Shown here one piece after another: positions 44,497 to 55,915 of a stretch of 64,000 nucleotides of DNA. Source of the stretch: Escherichia coli (GTDB lineage Bacteria > Pseudomonadota > Gammaproteobacteria > Enterobacterales > Enterobacteriaceae). The notes below the pieces were generated by a model. The model searched no databases and had not been told where the DNA came from. It worked only from the letters and a program-made list of their open reading frames with translations. The first letter of the stretch is position 1; each line of letters opens with the position of its first letter. The position numbers were made by a program, and so were the translations under genes. The stretch lies in the NCBI RefSeq assembly GCF_011881725.1, contig NZ_JAATUR010000015.1, positions 29,554 to 93,553 on the forward strand. Direction: 5' to 3'.

Positions 44497-45264
44497 GTGT
44501 TTAATTCTGACAACCTGAGACTCGACGGAAAATGCGCCATCATCACGGGGGCGGGTGCAGGTATCGGTAAAGAAATCGCCATTACATTCGCGACAGCAGG
44601 CGCATCTGTGGTGGTGAGTGATATTAACGCCGATGCAGCAAATCATGTTGTAGACGAGATTCAACAACTGGGTGGACAGGCATTTGCCTGGCGTTGTGAT
44701 ATTACTTCCGAACAGGAGTTATCTGCTCTGGCAGACTTTGCTATCAGCAAACTGGGCAAAGTTGATATTCTGGTTAACAACGCTGGTGGTGGTGGTCCTA
44801 AGCCGTTTGATATGCCAATGGCGGATTTTCGCCGCGCTTATGAACTGAATGTGTTTTCTTTTTTCCATCTGTCACAACTCATTGCGCCTGAAATGGAAAA
44901 AAATGGCGGAGGCGTTATTTTGACCATCACATCTATGGCGGCAGAAAATAAAAATAAAAACATGACCTCCTATGCGTCATCTAAAGCTGCGGCCAGCCAT
45001 TTGGTCAGAAATATGGCATTTGACCTGGGTGAAAAAAATATTCGGGTAAATGGCATCGCGCCTGGGGCAATATTAACTGATGCCCTGAAAACCGTTATTA
45101 CGCCAGAAATTGAAGAGAAAATGTTGCAGCACACGCCAATCAGGCGTCTGGGCCAACCGCAAGATATTGCCAACGCGGCGCTATTCCTTTGCTCACCGGC
45201 TGCCAGTTGGATAAGCGGGCAAATACTCACCGTCTCCGGCGGTGGGGTGCAGGAACTTAATTAA
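44497..45264 (+). CDS. hdhA: 7-alpha-hydroxysteroid dehydrogenase HdhA
   Basis: A 255-residue short-chain dehydrogenase oxidising the 7-alpha hydroxyl of bile acids with NAD+, relevant to gut life. Cofactor motif GAGAGIGKE at residues 18-26; catalytic triad Ser146, Tyr159, Lys163, with NNAG at 94-97. Start codon is GTG at 44497 with AGGAGG (44486-44491) five bases upstream; the ATG two bases earlier is out of frame. Confidence 0.97.
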   Translation: MFNSDNLRLDGKCAIITGAGAGIGKEIAITFATAGASVVVSDINADAANHVVDEIQQLGGQAFAWRCDITSEQELSALADFAISKLGKVDILVNNAGGGGPKPFDMPMADFRRAYELNVFSFFHLSQLIAPEMEKNGGGVILTITSMAAENKNKNMTSYASSKAAASHLVRNMAFDLGEKNIRVNGIAPGAILTDALKTVITPEIEEKMLQHTPIRRLGQPQDIANAALFLCSPAASWISGQILTVSGGGVQELN

Positions 45265-45360
45265 TACGCTAACAGGTCGGTAAACAATCGAGTGAGCATT
45301 GTTTACCGACACAGATTATAGGGAAGTGAAAAGCCTCAACTGGCAGCCAAACATTGTTTT

Positions 45361-45372
45361 TTGGTTGACCAA
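45361..45372. promoter_or_regulatory. Putative UidR operator upstream of uidR
   Basis: TTGGTTGACCAA: 5-bp perfect arms TTGGT/ACCAA around TG, 118 bp before uidR. A related TTGGTTAAC sequence occurs in the uidA leader remnant. Binding by UidR is inferred. Confidence 0.55.
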
Positions 45373-45489
45373 TTATCGTGTAAATAGTAAACGAAACGGG
45401 TGTGCCTTCGCACTATTCAACTGCAATGATAGGCGCTCACCGGACAACGCGGTAAACTAGTTATTCATGCTAACTATATTGGTTTAACG

Positions 45490-46077
45490 ATGGATAACAT
45501 GCAGACTGAAGCACAACCGACACGGACCCGGATCCTCAATGCTGCCAGAGAGATTTTTTCAGAAAATGGATTTCACAGTGCCTCAATGAAAGCCATCTGT
45601 AAATCCTGCGCCATCAGTCCCGGGACGCTCTATCACCATTTCATCTCTAAAGAAGCCTTGATTGAGGCGATTATCCTCCAGGACCAGGAAAGGACGTTGG
45701 CTCGCTTCCGGGAACCGATTGAAGGGATGCATTTCGTTGACTATATGGTCGAGTCGATAGTCTCTCTCACCCATGAAGCCTTTGGACAAAGGGCGCTGGT
45801 GGTCGAAATTATGGCGGAAGGGATGCGCAATCCACAGGTTGCCACCATGCTCAAGAATAAGCATCTGACTATCACGGAATTTATCGCCCAGCGCATGCGG
45901 GATGCTCAGAAAAAAGGCGAGATAAGCCCAGACGTTAACACGGCAATGACCTCTCGTTTACTGCTGGATTTGACCAGTGGCGTGCTGGCCGATATCGAAG
46001 CGGAAGATCTGGCGCGAGAAGCGTTATTTGCCCAGGGACTGCGCGCGATGATTGGCGGTATATTGACTGCATCCTGA
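45490..46077 (+). CDS. uidR: TetR-family repressor UidR (glucuronide operon), orphaned
   Basis: A 195-residue TetR repressor with helix-turn-helix SASMKAICKSCAISPGTLYH at residues about 28-47 and an intact C-terminal domain. In K-12 it represses uidABC (beta-glucuronidase, glucuronide permease, outer-membrane porin-like protein) and responds to glucuronides. Here the gene is whole, with only scattered substitutions against the K-12 protein I remember, but uidABC is missing downstream. It is therefore a regulator without its main known target, unless the target lies elsewhere in the genome. Confidence 0.95.
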   Translation: MDNMQTEAQPTRTRILNAAREIFSENGFHSASMKAICKSCAISPGTLYHHFISKEALIEAIILQDQERTLARFREPIEGMHFVDYMVESIVSLTHEAFGQRALVVEIMAEGMRNPQVATMLKNKHLTITEFIAQRMRDAQKKGEISPDVNTAMTSRLLLDLTSGVLADIEAEDLAREALFAQGLRAMIGGILTAS

Positions 46078-46347
46078 TCCTTTCTTTTCGCGGGTCGGTG
46101 ACCACTGGCCTGCTTAATCCTGGCTAAAAGCTATTTTCGTTTCGTCACAAAACCACCGTTAACACATACGCCGCAAACATATGTCACGCCACGGGATTGC
46201 TATTTTTGGTTTTTTGATCGCGGTGTCAGTTCTTTTATTTCCATTTATCTTCTATGGGTTTCTCACAGATAACTGTTTGCATGGTTAAATTGGTTAACTG
46301 ATTAGATTAAAGGTTGACCTGTGTTTTTATCTTCATGAGGCGTCCCT
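46078..46347 (+). promoter_or_regulatory. Remnant uidA promoter/leader without uidA
   Basis: About 270 bp that I recognise as the K-12 uidR-uidA spacer: stretches such as CCACTGGCCTGCTTAATCC, CGCCACGGGATTGC, and finally GGTTGACC followed by ATGAGG-GTCCCT, the uidA ribosome-binding region. The match ends after 46347, where K-12 continues with the uidA start codon. TTGGTTAAC at 46290-46298 is a likely operator half. Recognition is from memory. Confidence 0.8.
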
Positions 46348-46364
46348 GATTGCAGGAAAAAGTA

Positions 46365-46390
46365 GTCCTGATAAGCGTAGGGCATCAGAC
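46365..46390. repeat. REP-like hairpin in uid scar
   Basis: CTGAT (46368-46372) and ATCAG (46384-46388) around AAGCGTAGGGC, similar to the REP-like element near sodB. REP elements are hot spots for rearrangement, so it may mark one deletion end. Confidence 0.5.
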
Positions 46391-46416
46391 AATCTCTTGT
46401 TTGTAATCAGACGAAC

Positions 46417-46445
46417 ACGCCGAAGAGGAAATTCTCCGGCGTTTT
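46417..46445 (+). terminator. Terminator-like hairpin before ydgA end
   Basis: ACGCCG / CGGCGT outer stem extended through one mismatch to AGA/TCT, followed by TTTT on the plus strand. Its orientation suits the end of the lost uidABC operon. Confidence 0.6.
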
Positions 46446-46454
46446 GGCAGTGAA

Positions 46455-47963
46455 TTACTGCTGCGGGATTGCCGGTACAGCCGGAACGGTAAGAGCTGGC
46501 ATCGCAAACATGCCAACAAAATCTTCTAACGGCATTTTCTGCCCGTTTAATGTGATCTGACCGTTAGCATATTGCAGGCTGGTGGTGATGGTGTTGTCCT
46601 GCAAAGTGGTCAGACGGAACATCTGGCCCATTGCTGATGCACCTTCAACTTGCTGTTTCGCCAGCTTCTTAGCTTGATCTTCCTGATATCCTTCCAGTTT
46701 AGCCACCTGGGTCATCAGTTCGGTTGCCATATCCACCGGAATGGTCAGTTTGGCATCAAGCGACTTAACCGAGCGGTCGACTTCCTGCGCCAGCGTTTGC
46801 GGTGCTTCTTTAGTCGTTGCCGGATCTTTCAGGAACAGCGACAGATTCAGCGCACTTTCCCCCTGACTATTTTTCCAGCTTAACGGAGCGATAGTTATCA
46901 CCGGATCGCCTTTCAACATCAGTGGCAGGGCGCTAAAGAACGCTTCCGTCACTTTCTCCTGATAAAGTTCAGGGTTGTCAGAAATCTCTGGTTGTGCCAG
47001 TAACGCCTGAGTTTGGGCATTATATTGTTGGCTAAACTGATGCCAGGCTTCGCCGTCAATCTGGCCCACTTTTATGGTCAGCTTGCCGCTACCGAGATCC
47101 TGATTCTGAACCTTCAGGCTATTTAGCGAGTAATCCAGTTGGCTGTTAATCGTTTTACCGTCATTGACCAGATCAGATTTACCGCTGATCTCCATACCTT
47201 CCAGCAGCGCCAGTTCTTTGCCTTCCACTGAAATGGTCATTTTTTCCAGCGACAGTTTTTGATTACCTACACGCTCACCAAAACTTGCCAGCGTGCTGGA
47301 ACCGTCAGTTTTCAGATTATTAAAGGTCAACTGCACTTTCTGGTTGTATTCGTTAACCGCGTCCACTCGACCACTTTGCGCCTCCCCGGAAAGGGAGATA
47401 GCTTTGCCATCTCTGTCTGCATTTAACTGAAACTCGCCGCCGCTAAAGGCGACTTTTTCATCCTTTTGTTCGTAATTAAGTGGCTTGAGTGAAATATCTG
47501 AGCTGGAATCGCCGCTGTAACCAATGCGGGAGTTAATCTCAAAAGGCGTTTCACCTTTAGCCATATCAAACAGTGGTTTGCTTACATCGTTATTGACCAA
47601 CGTGGTTTGAATCGACGCCATCGACGGGATCAGATTCAGTTTTTTCAGCTGGGCCAGAGGGAAGGGACCATGATCAACCGATTCGTTGAAGATGACGCTC
47701 TGACCACTTTTAATCCACGGATTTTCTTTCCCGGCAATGGGTTTCACAATCAACTGCAACTGGCTGCTGAATACGCCGCGATGATAGTTTTGATAACTCA
47801 CTTCCAGGTTGGATTCAGGAGCTGTCAGTTTGAGTTGCGCGTTAGCCTGCGCGACCATCTCTTCGAGATGGGTTTCAATCTTCTTGCCTGTGTACCATGC
47901 GCCGCCTGTCCAGACTACGCCGAGCGCAACAATGACGCCTACCGCTACCAGCGATTTATTCAT
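46455..47963 (-). CDS. ydgA: DUF945 family protein YdgA
   Basis: A 502-residue DUF945 protein with an N-terminal signal/anchor (MNKSLVAVGVIVALGVVWTGGAWYTG is the region, residues about 5-25) and a large, mostly beta-rich periplasmic part. It ends with a Pro/Val-rich tail (ALTVPAVPAIPQQ). The E. coli protein is inner-membrane associated and of uncertain function. Downstream of manA by 100 bp with the manA terminator between them. Confidence 0.9.
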   Translation of the reverse strand: MNKSLVAVGVIVALGVVWTGGAWYTGKKIETHLEEMVAQANAQLKLTAPESNLEVSYQNYHRGVFSSQLQLIVKPIAGKENPWIKSGQSVIFNESVDHGPFPLAQLKKLNLIPSMASIQTTLVNNDVSKPLFDMAKGETPFEINSRIGYSGDSSSDISLKPLNYEQKDEKVAFSGGEFQLNADRDGKAISLSGEAQSGRVDAVNEYNQKVQLTFNNLKTDGSSTLASFGERVGNQKLSLEKMTISVEGKELALLEGMEISGKSDLVNDGKTINSQLDYSLNSLKVQNQDLGSGKLTIKVGQIDGEAWHQFSQQYNAQTQALLAQPEISDNPELYQEKVTEAFFSALPLMLKGDPVITIAPLSWKNSQGESALNLSLFLKDPATTKEAPQTLAQEVDRSVKSLDAKLTIPVDMATELMTQVAKLEGYQEDQAKKLAKQQVEGASAMGQMFRLTTLQDNTITTSLQYANGQITLNGQKMPLEDFVGMFAMPALTVPAVPAIPQQ

Positions 47964-47977
47964 AATGATTATCCATA

Positions 47978-48006
47978 AAATGAAATCAGGCGGACTGGCC
48001 GCCTGA
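47978..48006 (-). terminator. Terminator of manA
   Basis: 7-bp perfect stem CAGGCGG / CCGCCTG (47988-47994, 48000-48006) with a 5-base loop; on the minus strand it is followed by ATTTCATTTTA. It lies between manA and ydgA. Confidence 0.75.
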
Positions 48007-48063
48007 AGGTGTTATAAGCCTTTAATAAGCTTAGCAAGAGATGTTAATTATTTCAGTAAGCTC

Positions 48064-49239
48064 TTACAGCTTGTTGTAAACCCGCGCTAAACGTCCGTGG
48101 CCTTTCACTGTCACTGGTGACTCGTTGGCGGCAATAAACGCTGATTCACCCGGTTTAAGCGGTAACTGCTGAGAACCTTTACACAGCGTCGCTTCGCCTT
48201 CAACACAGAACAAAATGGCGGCACTTTGCTGGCTAATGGTGGATTCTTCATCGCTAAGATCATGCAGCGAGAAGGCAAAATCATCCACCGGAATTGGGAA
48301 GTCCAGTTCTGCTCCTTGTTTCACCGGCTGTGTCAGTAACTGGTTGGCCGGTTTGGCTTCAAACTTCACATTGGCAACCAGCTCTGGAATATCAATATAT
48401 TTTGGCGTCAGTCCCGCACGCAGAACGTTATCGGAGTTCGCCATCACTTCCAATGCCACGCCTTGCAGGTATGCGTGTGGCGTTTCAGCGAACAGGAACA
48501 TGGCTTCGCCAGGGTTGAGTTTCACTACATTCAGCAACAGCGGGGAGAACAGGCCGCTGTCATCAGGGTAAAATTCAGAAATTAAACGGATAGTTTGCCA
48601 CGGTTCGCCCTGCTGGCTGTCGAGCGCCGATTTCAAAATCGCCAGCGCGCGGGATTTCTCTTCGCCTTTCATATTCAACAGGCTGGCAAATAGTTCGCTT
48701 AAACGTTCGGCATCAGGCTGCTGTAAAAAGTGAGCAATGGCCGGATGCGCGCCCGCAACTGGTTGAAGCAGGGAGACAATGTCGGAAAACTCACGAAATG
48801 CGTTCATCGCGAGGAAAGGCGTCAGGGCAAAAACCAGCTCAGGCTTGTGGTTGGGATCTTTATAGTTACGCTCGGCGGCATCCATCGGAATACCTGCGGC
48901 ATTTTCTTTGGCGAAACCGATTTCAGAATTGCGTTTGTTCGGATGCACCTGAATGGAGAGCGGCTGGGCTGCGCATAATACTTTGAACAGGAAAGGCAAT
49001 TCGCCAAAGCGTTTGGCAACGGCATCTCCCAGCAGAGTCGCTTTATCACTCTCAATCACATCACGCAGTGAAACGATATCTCCGGCGGCATTGTGAACAC
49101 GTGAACTGCTCTTCGGATGCGCGCCCATCCACAACTCGGCCATCGGCTGGCTGGACGGATTTTCCATGCCATAAAGTTCAGTCAACGCCGTTTTGCTGCC
49201 CCAGGCATAGTTTTGCACTGAGTTAATGAGTTTTTGCAT
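48064..49239 (-). CDS. manA: Mannose-6-phosphate isomerase ManA
   Basis: A 391-residue zinc enzyme interconverting mannose-6-phosphate and fructose-6-phosphate, feeding mannose into glycolysis and GDP-mannose synthesis. Zinc ligands Gln97 and His99 (SIQVHPNK) and Glu134 (HKPELVFAL) are present, and a further His is in AETPHAYLQG. I use the ATG at 49239 (MQKLINSVQ), with AGGGAT upstream; the ORF could be read 26 codons longer but without support. Confidence 0.97.
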   Translation of the reverse strand: MQKLINSVQNYAWGSKTALTELYGMENPSSQPMAELWMGAHPKSSSRVHNAAGDIVSLRDVIESDKATLLGDAVAKRFGELPFLFKVLCAAQPLSIQVHPNKRNSEIGFAKENAAGIPMDAAERNYKDPNHKPELVFALTPFLAMNAFREFSDIVSLLQPVAGAHPAIAHFLQQPDAERLSELFASLLNMKGEEKSRALAILKSALDSQQGEPWQTIRLISEFYPDDSGLFSPLLLNVVKLNPGEAMFLFAETPHAYLQGVALEVMANSDNVLRAGLTPKYIDIPELVANVKFEAKPANQLLTQPVKQGAELDFPIPVDDFAFSLHDLSDEESTISQQSAAILFCVEGEATLCKGSQQLPLKPGESAFIAANESPVTVKGHGRLARVYNKL

Positions 49240-49437
49240 GATCAATCCCTGTTTAGATTTGGAAATTAATCCCGCTATTAAAGCAAGAATCCTATGGGAA
49301 GTAACCTGGAGCCGCAAAAAGTCGTACTAGTCTCAGTTTTTGTTAAAAAAGTGTGTAGGATAATGTAACTCGCTTTTAACAGGGCAATGGAACACCCGCC
49401 CAAAGCATAACCAAACCAGGCAGTAAGTGAGAGAACA

Positions 49438-51084
49438 ATGTCAAACAAACCCTTTCATTATCAGGCTCCTTTCCCACTCAAAAAAGATGATACCGAGTAC
49501 TACCTGCTGACCAGCGAACATGTCAGCGTATCTGAATTTGAAGGACAGGAGATTTTGAAAGTCGCGCCAGAAGCGTTAACTCTACTGGCGCGTCAGGCGT
49601 TTCATGATGCGTCATTCATGCTGCGTCCGGCCCATCAACAGCAGGTCGCCGACATTTTGCGTGACCCGGAAGCCAGCGAAAACGACAAGTATGTGGCGCT
49701 GCAATTCCTGCGAAACTCTGATATCGCCGCAAAAGGCATTCTGCCGACCTGTCAGGACACCGGCACCGCGATTATTGTTGGTAAAAAAGGGCAGCGTGTA
49801 TGGACCGGTGGTGGCGACGAAGCGGCTCTGGCGCGCGGTGTGTATAACACTTACATCGAAGATAACTTGCGCTACTCGCAAAACGCGCCGCTGGATATGT
49901 ATAAAGAGGTGAATACCGGTACTAACCTGCCAGCGCAGATCGATCTTTATGCCGTTGATGGTGATGAATACAAATTCCTCTGCATCGCTAAAGGTGGCGG
50001 TTCGGCCAATAAAACATACCTTTATCAGGAAACCAAAGCGTTACTCACTCCAGGGAAATTGAAAAATTATCTGGTTGAGAAAATGCGCACGCTGGGTACC
50101 GCAGCCTGTCCTCCGTATCATATCGCGTTTGTCATCGGCGGAACCTCTGCGGAAACTAACCTTAAAACGGTGAAACTGGCTTCCGCGAAATACTACGACG
50201 AGCTGCCGACGGAAGGGAATGAGCATGGTCAGGCGTTCCGCGATGTGGAACTGGAAAAAGAATTGTTGATTGAAGCGCAAAATCTCGGCCTGGGCGCACA
50301 GTTTGGAGGTAAATATTTCGCGCATGACATTCGTGTGATTCGCTTGCCGCGTCATGGCGCATCTTGCCCGGTCGGTATGGGCGTTTCCTGTTCTGCTGAC
50401 CGTAATATCAAAGCGAAGATCAACCGTCAGGGAATTTGGATCGAAAAACTGGAAAATAATCCTGGCAAATACATCCCTGAAGAACTGCGCAAGGCGGGAG
50501 AAGGCGAAGCGGTACGCGTAGACCTTAACCGTCCAATGAAAGAGATTCTCGCACAGTTGTCTCAGTATCCTGTTTCTACGCGATTGTCTCTTAACGGCAC
50601 TATCATTGTCGGTCGCGATATTGCTCATGCCAAACTGAAAGAGCGCATGGACAGCGGCGAAGGGTTGCCGCAATACATTAAAGATCACCCGATTTATTAC
50701 GCGGGTCCGGCAAAAACGCCTGAAGGTTACGCCTCTGGTTCTCTTGGCCCAACGACCGCCGGACGTATGGATTCTTACGTTGATCAACTGCAAGCGCAGG
50801 GTGGCAGCATGATCATGCTGGCGAAAGGTAACCGCAGCCAGCAGGTGACGGATGCCTGTAAAAAACATGGCGGCTTCTATCTCGGCAGTATCGGCGGTCC
50901 TGCGGCAGTGTTGGCGCAGGGAAGTATTAAGAGCCTGGAATGTGTTGAATATCCTGAACTGGGAATGGAAGCCATATGGAAAATCGAGGTAGAAGATTTC
51001 CCGGCATTTATTCTTGTGGATGATAAAGGAAATGATTTCTTCCAGCAGATACAACTTACGCAGTGTACTCGCTGCGTGAAGTAA
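49438..51084 (+). CDS. fumA: Class I fumarase FumA
   Basis: A 548-residue [4Fe-4S] fumarate hydratase of the TCA cycle, oxygen sensitive. Cluster ligand Cys105 in [10 protein letters not shown] is seen; the other two cluster cysteines are expected in the regions of GTAACPPYH and VGMGVSC. The C-terminal beta domain begins about residue 400 ([23 protein letters not shown]). Divergent from manA. fumC follows at 273 bp, the standard fumA-fumC pair. Confidence 0.97.
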   Translation: MSNKPFHYQAPFPLKKDDTEYYLLTSEHVSVSEFEGQEILKVAPEALTLLARQAFHDASFMLRPAHQQQVADILRDPEASENDKYVALQFLRNSDIAAKGILPTCQDTGTAIIVGKKGQRVWTGGGDEAALARGVYNTYIEDNLRYSQNAPLDMYKEVNTGTNLPAQIDLYAVDGDEYKFLCIAKGGGSANKTYLYQETKALLTPGKLKNYLVEKMRTLGTAACPPYHIAFVIGGTSAETNLKTVKLASAKYYDELPTEGNEHGQAFRDVELEKELLIEAQNLGLGAQFGGKYFAHDIRVIRLPRHGASCPVGMGVSCSADRNIKAKINRQGIWIEKLENNPGKYIPEELRKAGEGEAVRVDLNRPMKEILAQLSQYPVSTRLSLNGTIIVGRDIAHAKLKERMDSGEGLPQYIKDHPIYYAGPAKTPEGYASGSLGPTTAGRMDSYVDQLQAQGGSMIMLAKGNRSQQVTDACKKHGGFYLGSIGGPAAVLAQGSIKSLECVEYPELGMEAIWKIEVEDFPAFILVDDKGNDFFQQIQLTQCTRCVK

Positions 51085-51153
51085 ACAGAGCCGTCCTTCG
51101 GGGCGGGTAAGTGCGATAAATTATTAACTGTTTGTATTTGCAGAATTTTGTTG

Positions 51154-51183
51154 GTCGGATAAGGCGTTCGTGCCGCATCCGAC
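51154..51183. repeat. REP element in fumA-fumC spacer
   Basis: GTCGGAT-AAGGCG-TTCG-TGCCGC-ATCCGAC: a classic imperfect-palindrome REP unit of Escherichia, between fumA and the terminator that follows. Confidence 0.85.
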
Positions 51184-51214
51184 ATAAACAACACGCACTT
51201 TGTTAACAATCTGG

Positions 51215-51243
51215 GCCGTCCTTCACTGTGGGGCGGCTTTTTT
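51215..51243 (+). terminator. Intrinsic terminator after fumA
   Basis: GCCGTCC / GGGCGGC stem (51215-51221, 51231-51237; one G-U pair) followed by six T residues (51238-51243). It lies after the REP element. Confidence 0.85.
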
Positions 51244-51302
51244 ACATGGCACGAAAGACCAAACATTTGTTATCAAATAGTAAATAATGAGTGAGCTAAA
51301 AG

Positions 51303-51319
51303 TTGCTTAACGTAAGCAA
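51303..51319. promoter_or_regulatory. 17-bp palindrome upstream of fumC
   Basis: TTGCTTA-ACG-TAAGCAA, perfect 7-bp arms, 38 bp before the fumC start. It lies where fumC promoter control (SoxS and related activators in K-12) is expected, but I cannot assign the binding protein. Confidence 0.5.
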
Positions 51320-51357
51320 AACAGAACGAAAAAAATTAATCAGGTGAGGAGCAGGCC

Positions 51358-53720
<2,363 letters not shown>

Positions 53721-53762
53721 TTATAGCACAATGGTGACAACTTGACCACCGTGCGCGTGGTG

Positions 53763-55064
53763 TCAGGCAGCGGTAAATTGCGGAATGTTGTGCCACAATG
53801 GCCAGCTGAACGAGAAGCGGGCGCCCCCCAGCTCGCTTGCATCACAGCTGACCGTGCCGCCCATTGCCAGGGCGATTGAATGGACAATCGCCAGTCCCAG
53901 TCCACAGCCACCGGTTGCGCGGTCCCGGCTGGGGTCAAGGCGAACAAAGGGCTCAAAGATATGCTCGCGATTCTCTGGGGCAATCCCTGGACCATCATCT
54001 TCAACAATCAACGTCGCTCTGTTTCCTGACAGTAGCAGGCTGGTTTCAACCGTTGAATGACAGTAGCGCAGGGCGTTATTGAGCAAATTATCCAGTACAC
54101 GCGCCATTAAACGTATATCCAGCGCCGCATAATGACCTTGCATGAGCGTTTTTATCCGTACCGTTTTATCGGGAGTTACCGACTGAATGTCTCTCAGATG
54201 TGTAGACAACCATAACGGCAGGTCTGGTTCACTAAGATGAAGTTCATTTTGCGGACGATCGAGACGAGCATAAGTCAGCAATTCTTCAATTAAGGCTTCC
54301 AGTTGACTGATATCGCGATTCAATGCCTGGGATTCGGCGGCGCTCAGGTTATCGCTCATTTCCAGCCGATAACGTAGGCGGACTAACGGTGTTCGCAGTT
54401 CGTGGGCTATACCGTCGATAAGCTGTTTTTTACTGGCTATCAACGCGTTGATATTATCCGCCATCTGGTTAAACGCCACGCCAAGTCGTTCAAAGCTTGA
54501 GCCATCATCAAAGTGAATACGTTCATTGAGATGCCCATCGCCGAATCGTTGCGCCGCTGTTTCAAGTTTTAACATGTCTTGCCAGTGCGGACGCATCCAG
54601 ATAAACACCGGAAAGGCGAGGGAGATGGCAATAAAAGCGATCAGGGCGATATCCAGTAACCGCATTTGATGGAGGTAATAAAGATAAGGAACAGGCCCAA
54701 CGGTCAGCACGTAGTGACTACGTGGGATACGCTGTAAAAATGTGTACTGATCGTCCAGGGCGACAATCTCGCCGCCACGCAGCCGGTGCATGGAGATGTC
54801 ATCAAGATGATATTTACTCAGCGGCTCGACGCGCAGATCGAAAGAGAGATTTAAATCCATCTCTTTCAGCGTTTTACCCCAGTCACGCGGGGGGATTTCG
54901 CGCAATTCACTACGCATCAGATACAGCGAACTGTTCATCAAATCATCCAGCGACTGTTTGCCCGCACGTTCGGCGGTAAATTTGTACACGAGGCCAACCA
55001 GCAGCGACATCACCAGAAAGCAGACAAACAGCAAAAGATAAAACTGGATAAACAGTTTTTTCAT
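53763..55064 (-). CDS. rstB: Sensor histidine kinase RstB
   Basis: A 433-residue membrane histidine kinase: helix 1 (about 5-28), periplasmic domain (29-133), helix 2 (about 136-158), HAMP, HisKA with His221 in DGIAHELRTPLVRLR, and ATPase domain with N, G1 and G2 boxes (NLLNNALRYC, EDDGPGI, GGCGLGLAIV). It phosphorylates RstA; the pair belongs to the PhoPQ cascade and acid/nutrient stress circuits. 3 bp downstream of rstA. Confidence 0.97.
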   Translation of the reverse strand: MKKLFIQFYLLLFVCFLVMSLLVGLVYKFTAERAGKQSLDDLMNSSLYLMRSELREIPPRDWGKTLKEMDLNLSFDLRVEPLSKYHLDDISMHRLRGGEIVALDDQYTFLQRIPRSHYVLTVGPVPYLYYLHQMRLLDIALIAFIAISLAFPVFIWMRPHWQDMLKLETAAQRFGDGHLNERIHFDDGSSFERLGVAFNQMADNINALIASKKQLIDGIAHELRTPLVRLRYRLEMSDNLSAAESQALNRDISQLEALIEELLTYARLDRPQNELHLSEPDLPLWLSTHLRDIQSVTPDKTVRIKTLMQGHYAALDIRLMARVLDNLLNNALRYCHSTVETSLLLSGNRATLIVEDDGPGIAPENREHIFEPFVRLDPSRDRATGGCGLGLAIVHSIALAMGGTVSCDASELGGARFSFSWPLWHNIPQFTAA

Positions 55065-55067
55065 CGC

Positions 55068-55787
55068 TTATTCCCACGCATGAGGCGCAAAAAGGTAGCC
55101 TTTGTTACGCACGGTTTTAATGCGATAAGGTTCGGCAGCGTTATCGAGCAGTTTTTTTCGTAATCGCGAAATAGCGACATCCACGCTACGATCCAGCCCG
55201 TCATAACTGACGCCACGTAAATTCTTCAGCAATGCATCGCGGTCCATGATTTGCCCGGCATGGGTGGCCAGCTCCCACAATAATTCGAAATCAGCTGTCG
55301 AGAGCGAAATTTCAGTGTTTGACAAGGTAACAACGCGGTTGATGGGGTCGATGGTTAACGTACCGAAATGCAATGCTTTGTAGGGAGTCAGCGACGTGTC
55401 CTGAATACCTTTGGTCAGCGTCGCTTGTTCATTTTGACGTAAATGTAAACGTAAACGCGCCAACAGAACAGCAGGGGGAGTCGTTTTGAGAATATAGTCG
55501 CAGGCACCCATTTCCAGCGCCAGAATGTGATTCATATCGCTATCGAGGGAAGTCAGCAGAACAATCGGTCCGGACCACTTTGCGCGTAAATCACGACAGA
55601 TGGTCATGCCATCTTTGCCTGGCAGCATGATGTCCAGCAGTATCAGATCCGGATTTTGTCGCAGAATTGTCTCTTCGGCATGATCGCCGCGCGGTTCAAC
55701 GGTAACTTGCATATCATGCTTTGCCAGGTACGCGGCAATCAGTGAACCGACTTCCGCATCATCTTCCACAAATACGATAGTATTCAT
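55068..55787 (-). CDS. rstA: Response regulator RstA (OmpR family)
   Basis: A 239-residue response regulator: receiver domain with phospho-acceptor Asp52 (LILLDIMLPGKDG), Thr/Lys switch residues (LLTS, YILK), and a C-terminal winged-helix DNA-binding domain (RGVSYDGLDRSVDVAISRLR). Start at ATG 55787 (MNTIVFVED); the longer ORF to 55847 runs through the promoter. A PhoP box stands upstream. Confidence 0.97.
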   Translation of the reverse strand: MNTIVFVEDDAEVGSLIAAYLAKHDMQVTVEPRGDHAEETILRQNPDLILLDIMLPGKDGMTICRDLRAKWSGPIVLLTSLDSDMNHILALEMGACDYILKTTPPAVLLARLRLHLRQNEQATLTKGIQDTSLTPYKALHFGTLTIDPINRVVTLSNTEISLSTADFELLWELATHAGQIMDRDALLKNLRGVSYDGLDRSVDVAISRLRKKLLDNAAEPYRIKTVRNKGYLFAPHAWE

Positions 55788-55843
55788 ATTATTCACAGCA
55801 GATATAAAAACGTCACAATACACCGCGCTGATTTTACTTACTA

Positions 55844-55860
55844 TCAATCGTTTCTAAACA
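55844..55860 (-). promoter_or_regulatory. PhoP box of rstAB
   Basis: On the minus strand TGTTTA (55855-55860), GAAAC, GATTGA (55844-55849): first half perfect, second half degenerate, as in the known K-12 rstA PhoP site. Confidence 0.75.
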
Positions 55861-55915
55861 AGGTTGCATCAGGTATTCTACCGATGACTTGTTATGGAAG
55901 TGTTAAGGTAAAAAG

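Larger units (their letters stand above)
46348..46454. other. Deletion junction joining uidA leader to uidC-ydgA spacer
   Basis: After the uidA leader the sequence passes through TGATTGCAGG into a REP-like palindrome (46365-46390) and a terminator-like hairpin (46417-46445) and reaches the ydgA stop. No reading frame from uidA, uidB or uidC remains. Confidence 0.75.

Noticed and set aside
50041..51054. 337-codon minus-strand ORF opposite fumA
   Set aside because: It is antisense to a fully conserved fumA and has no recognisable domain; typical shadow frame.
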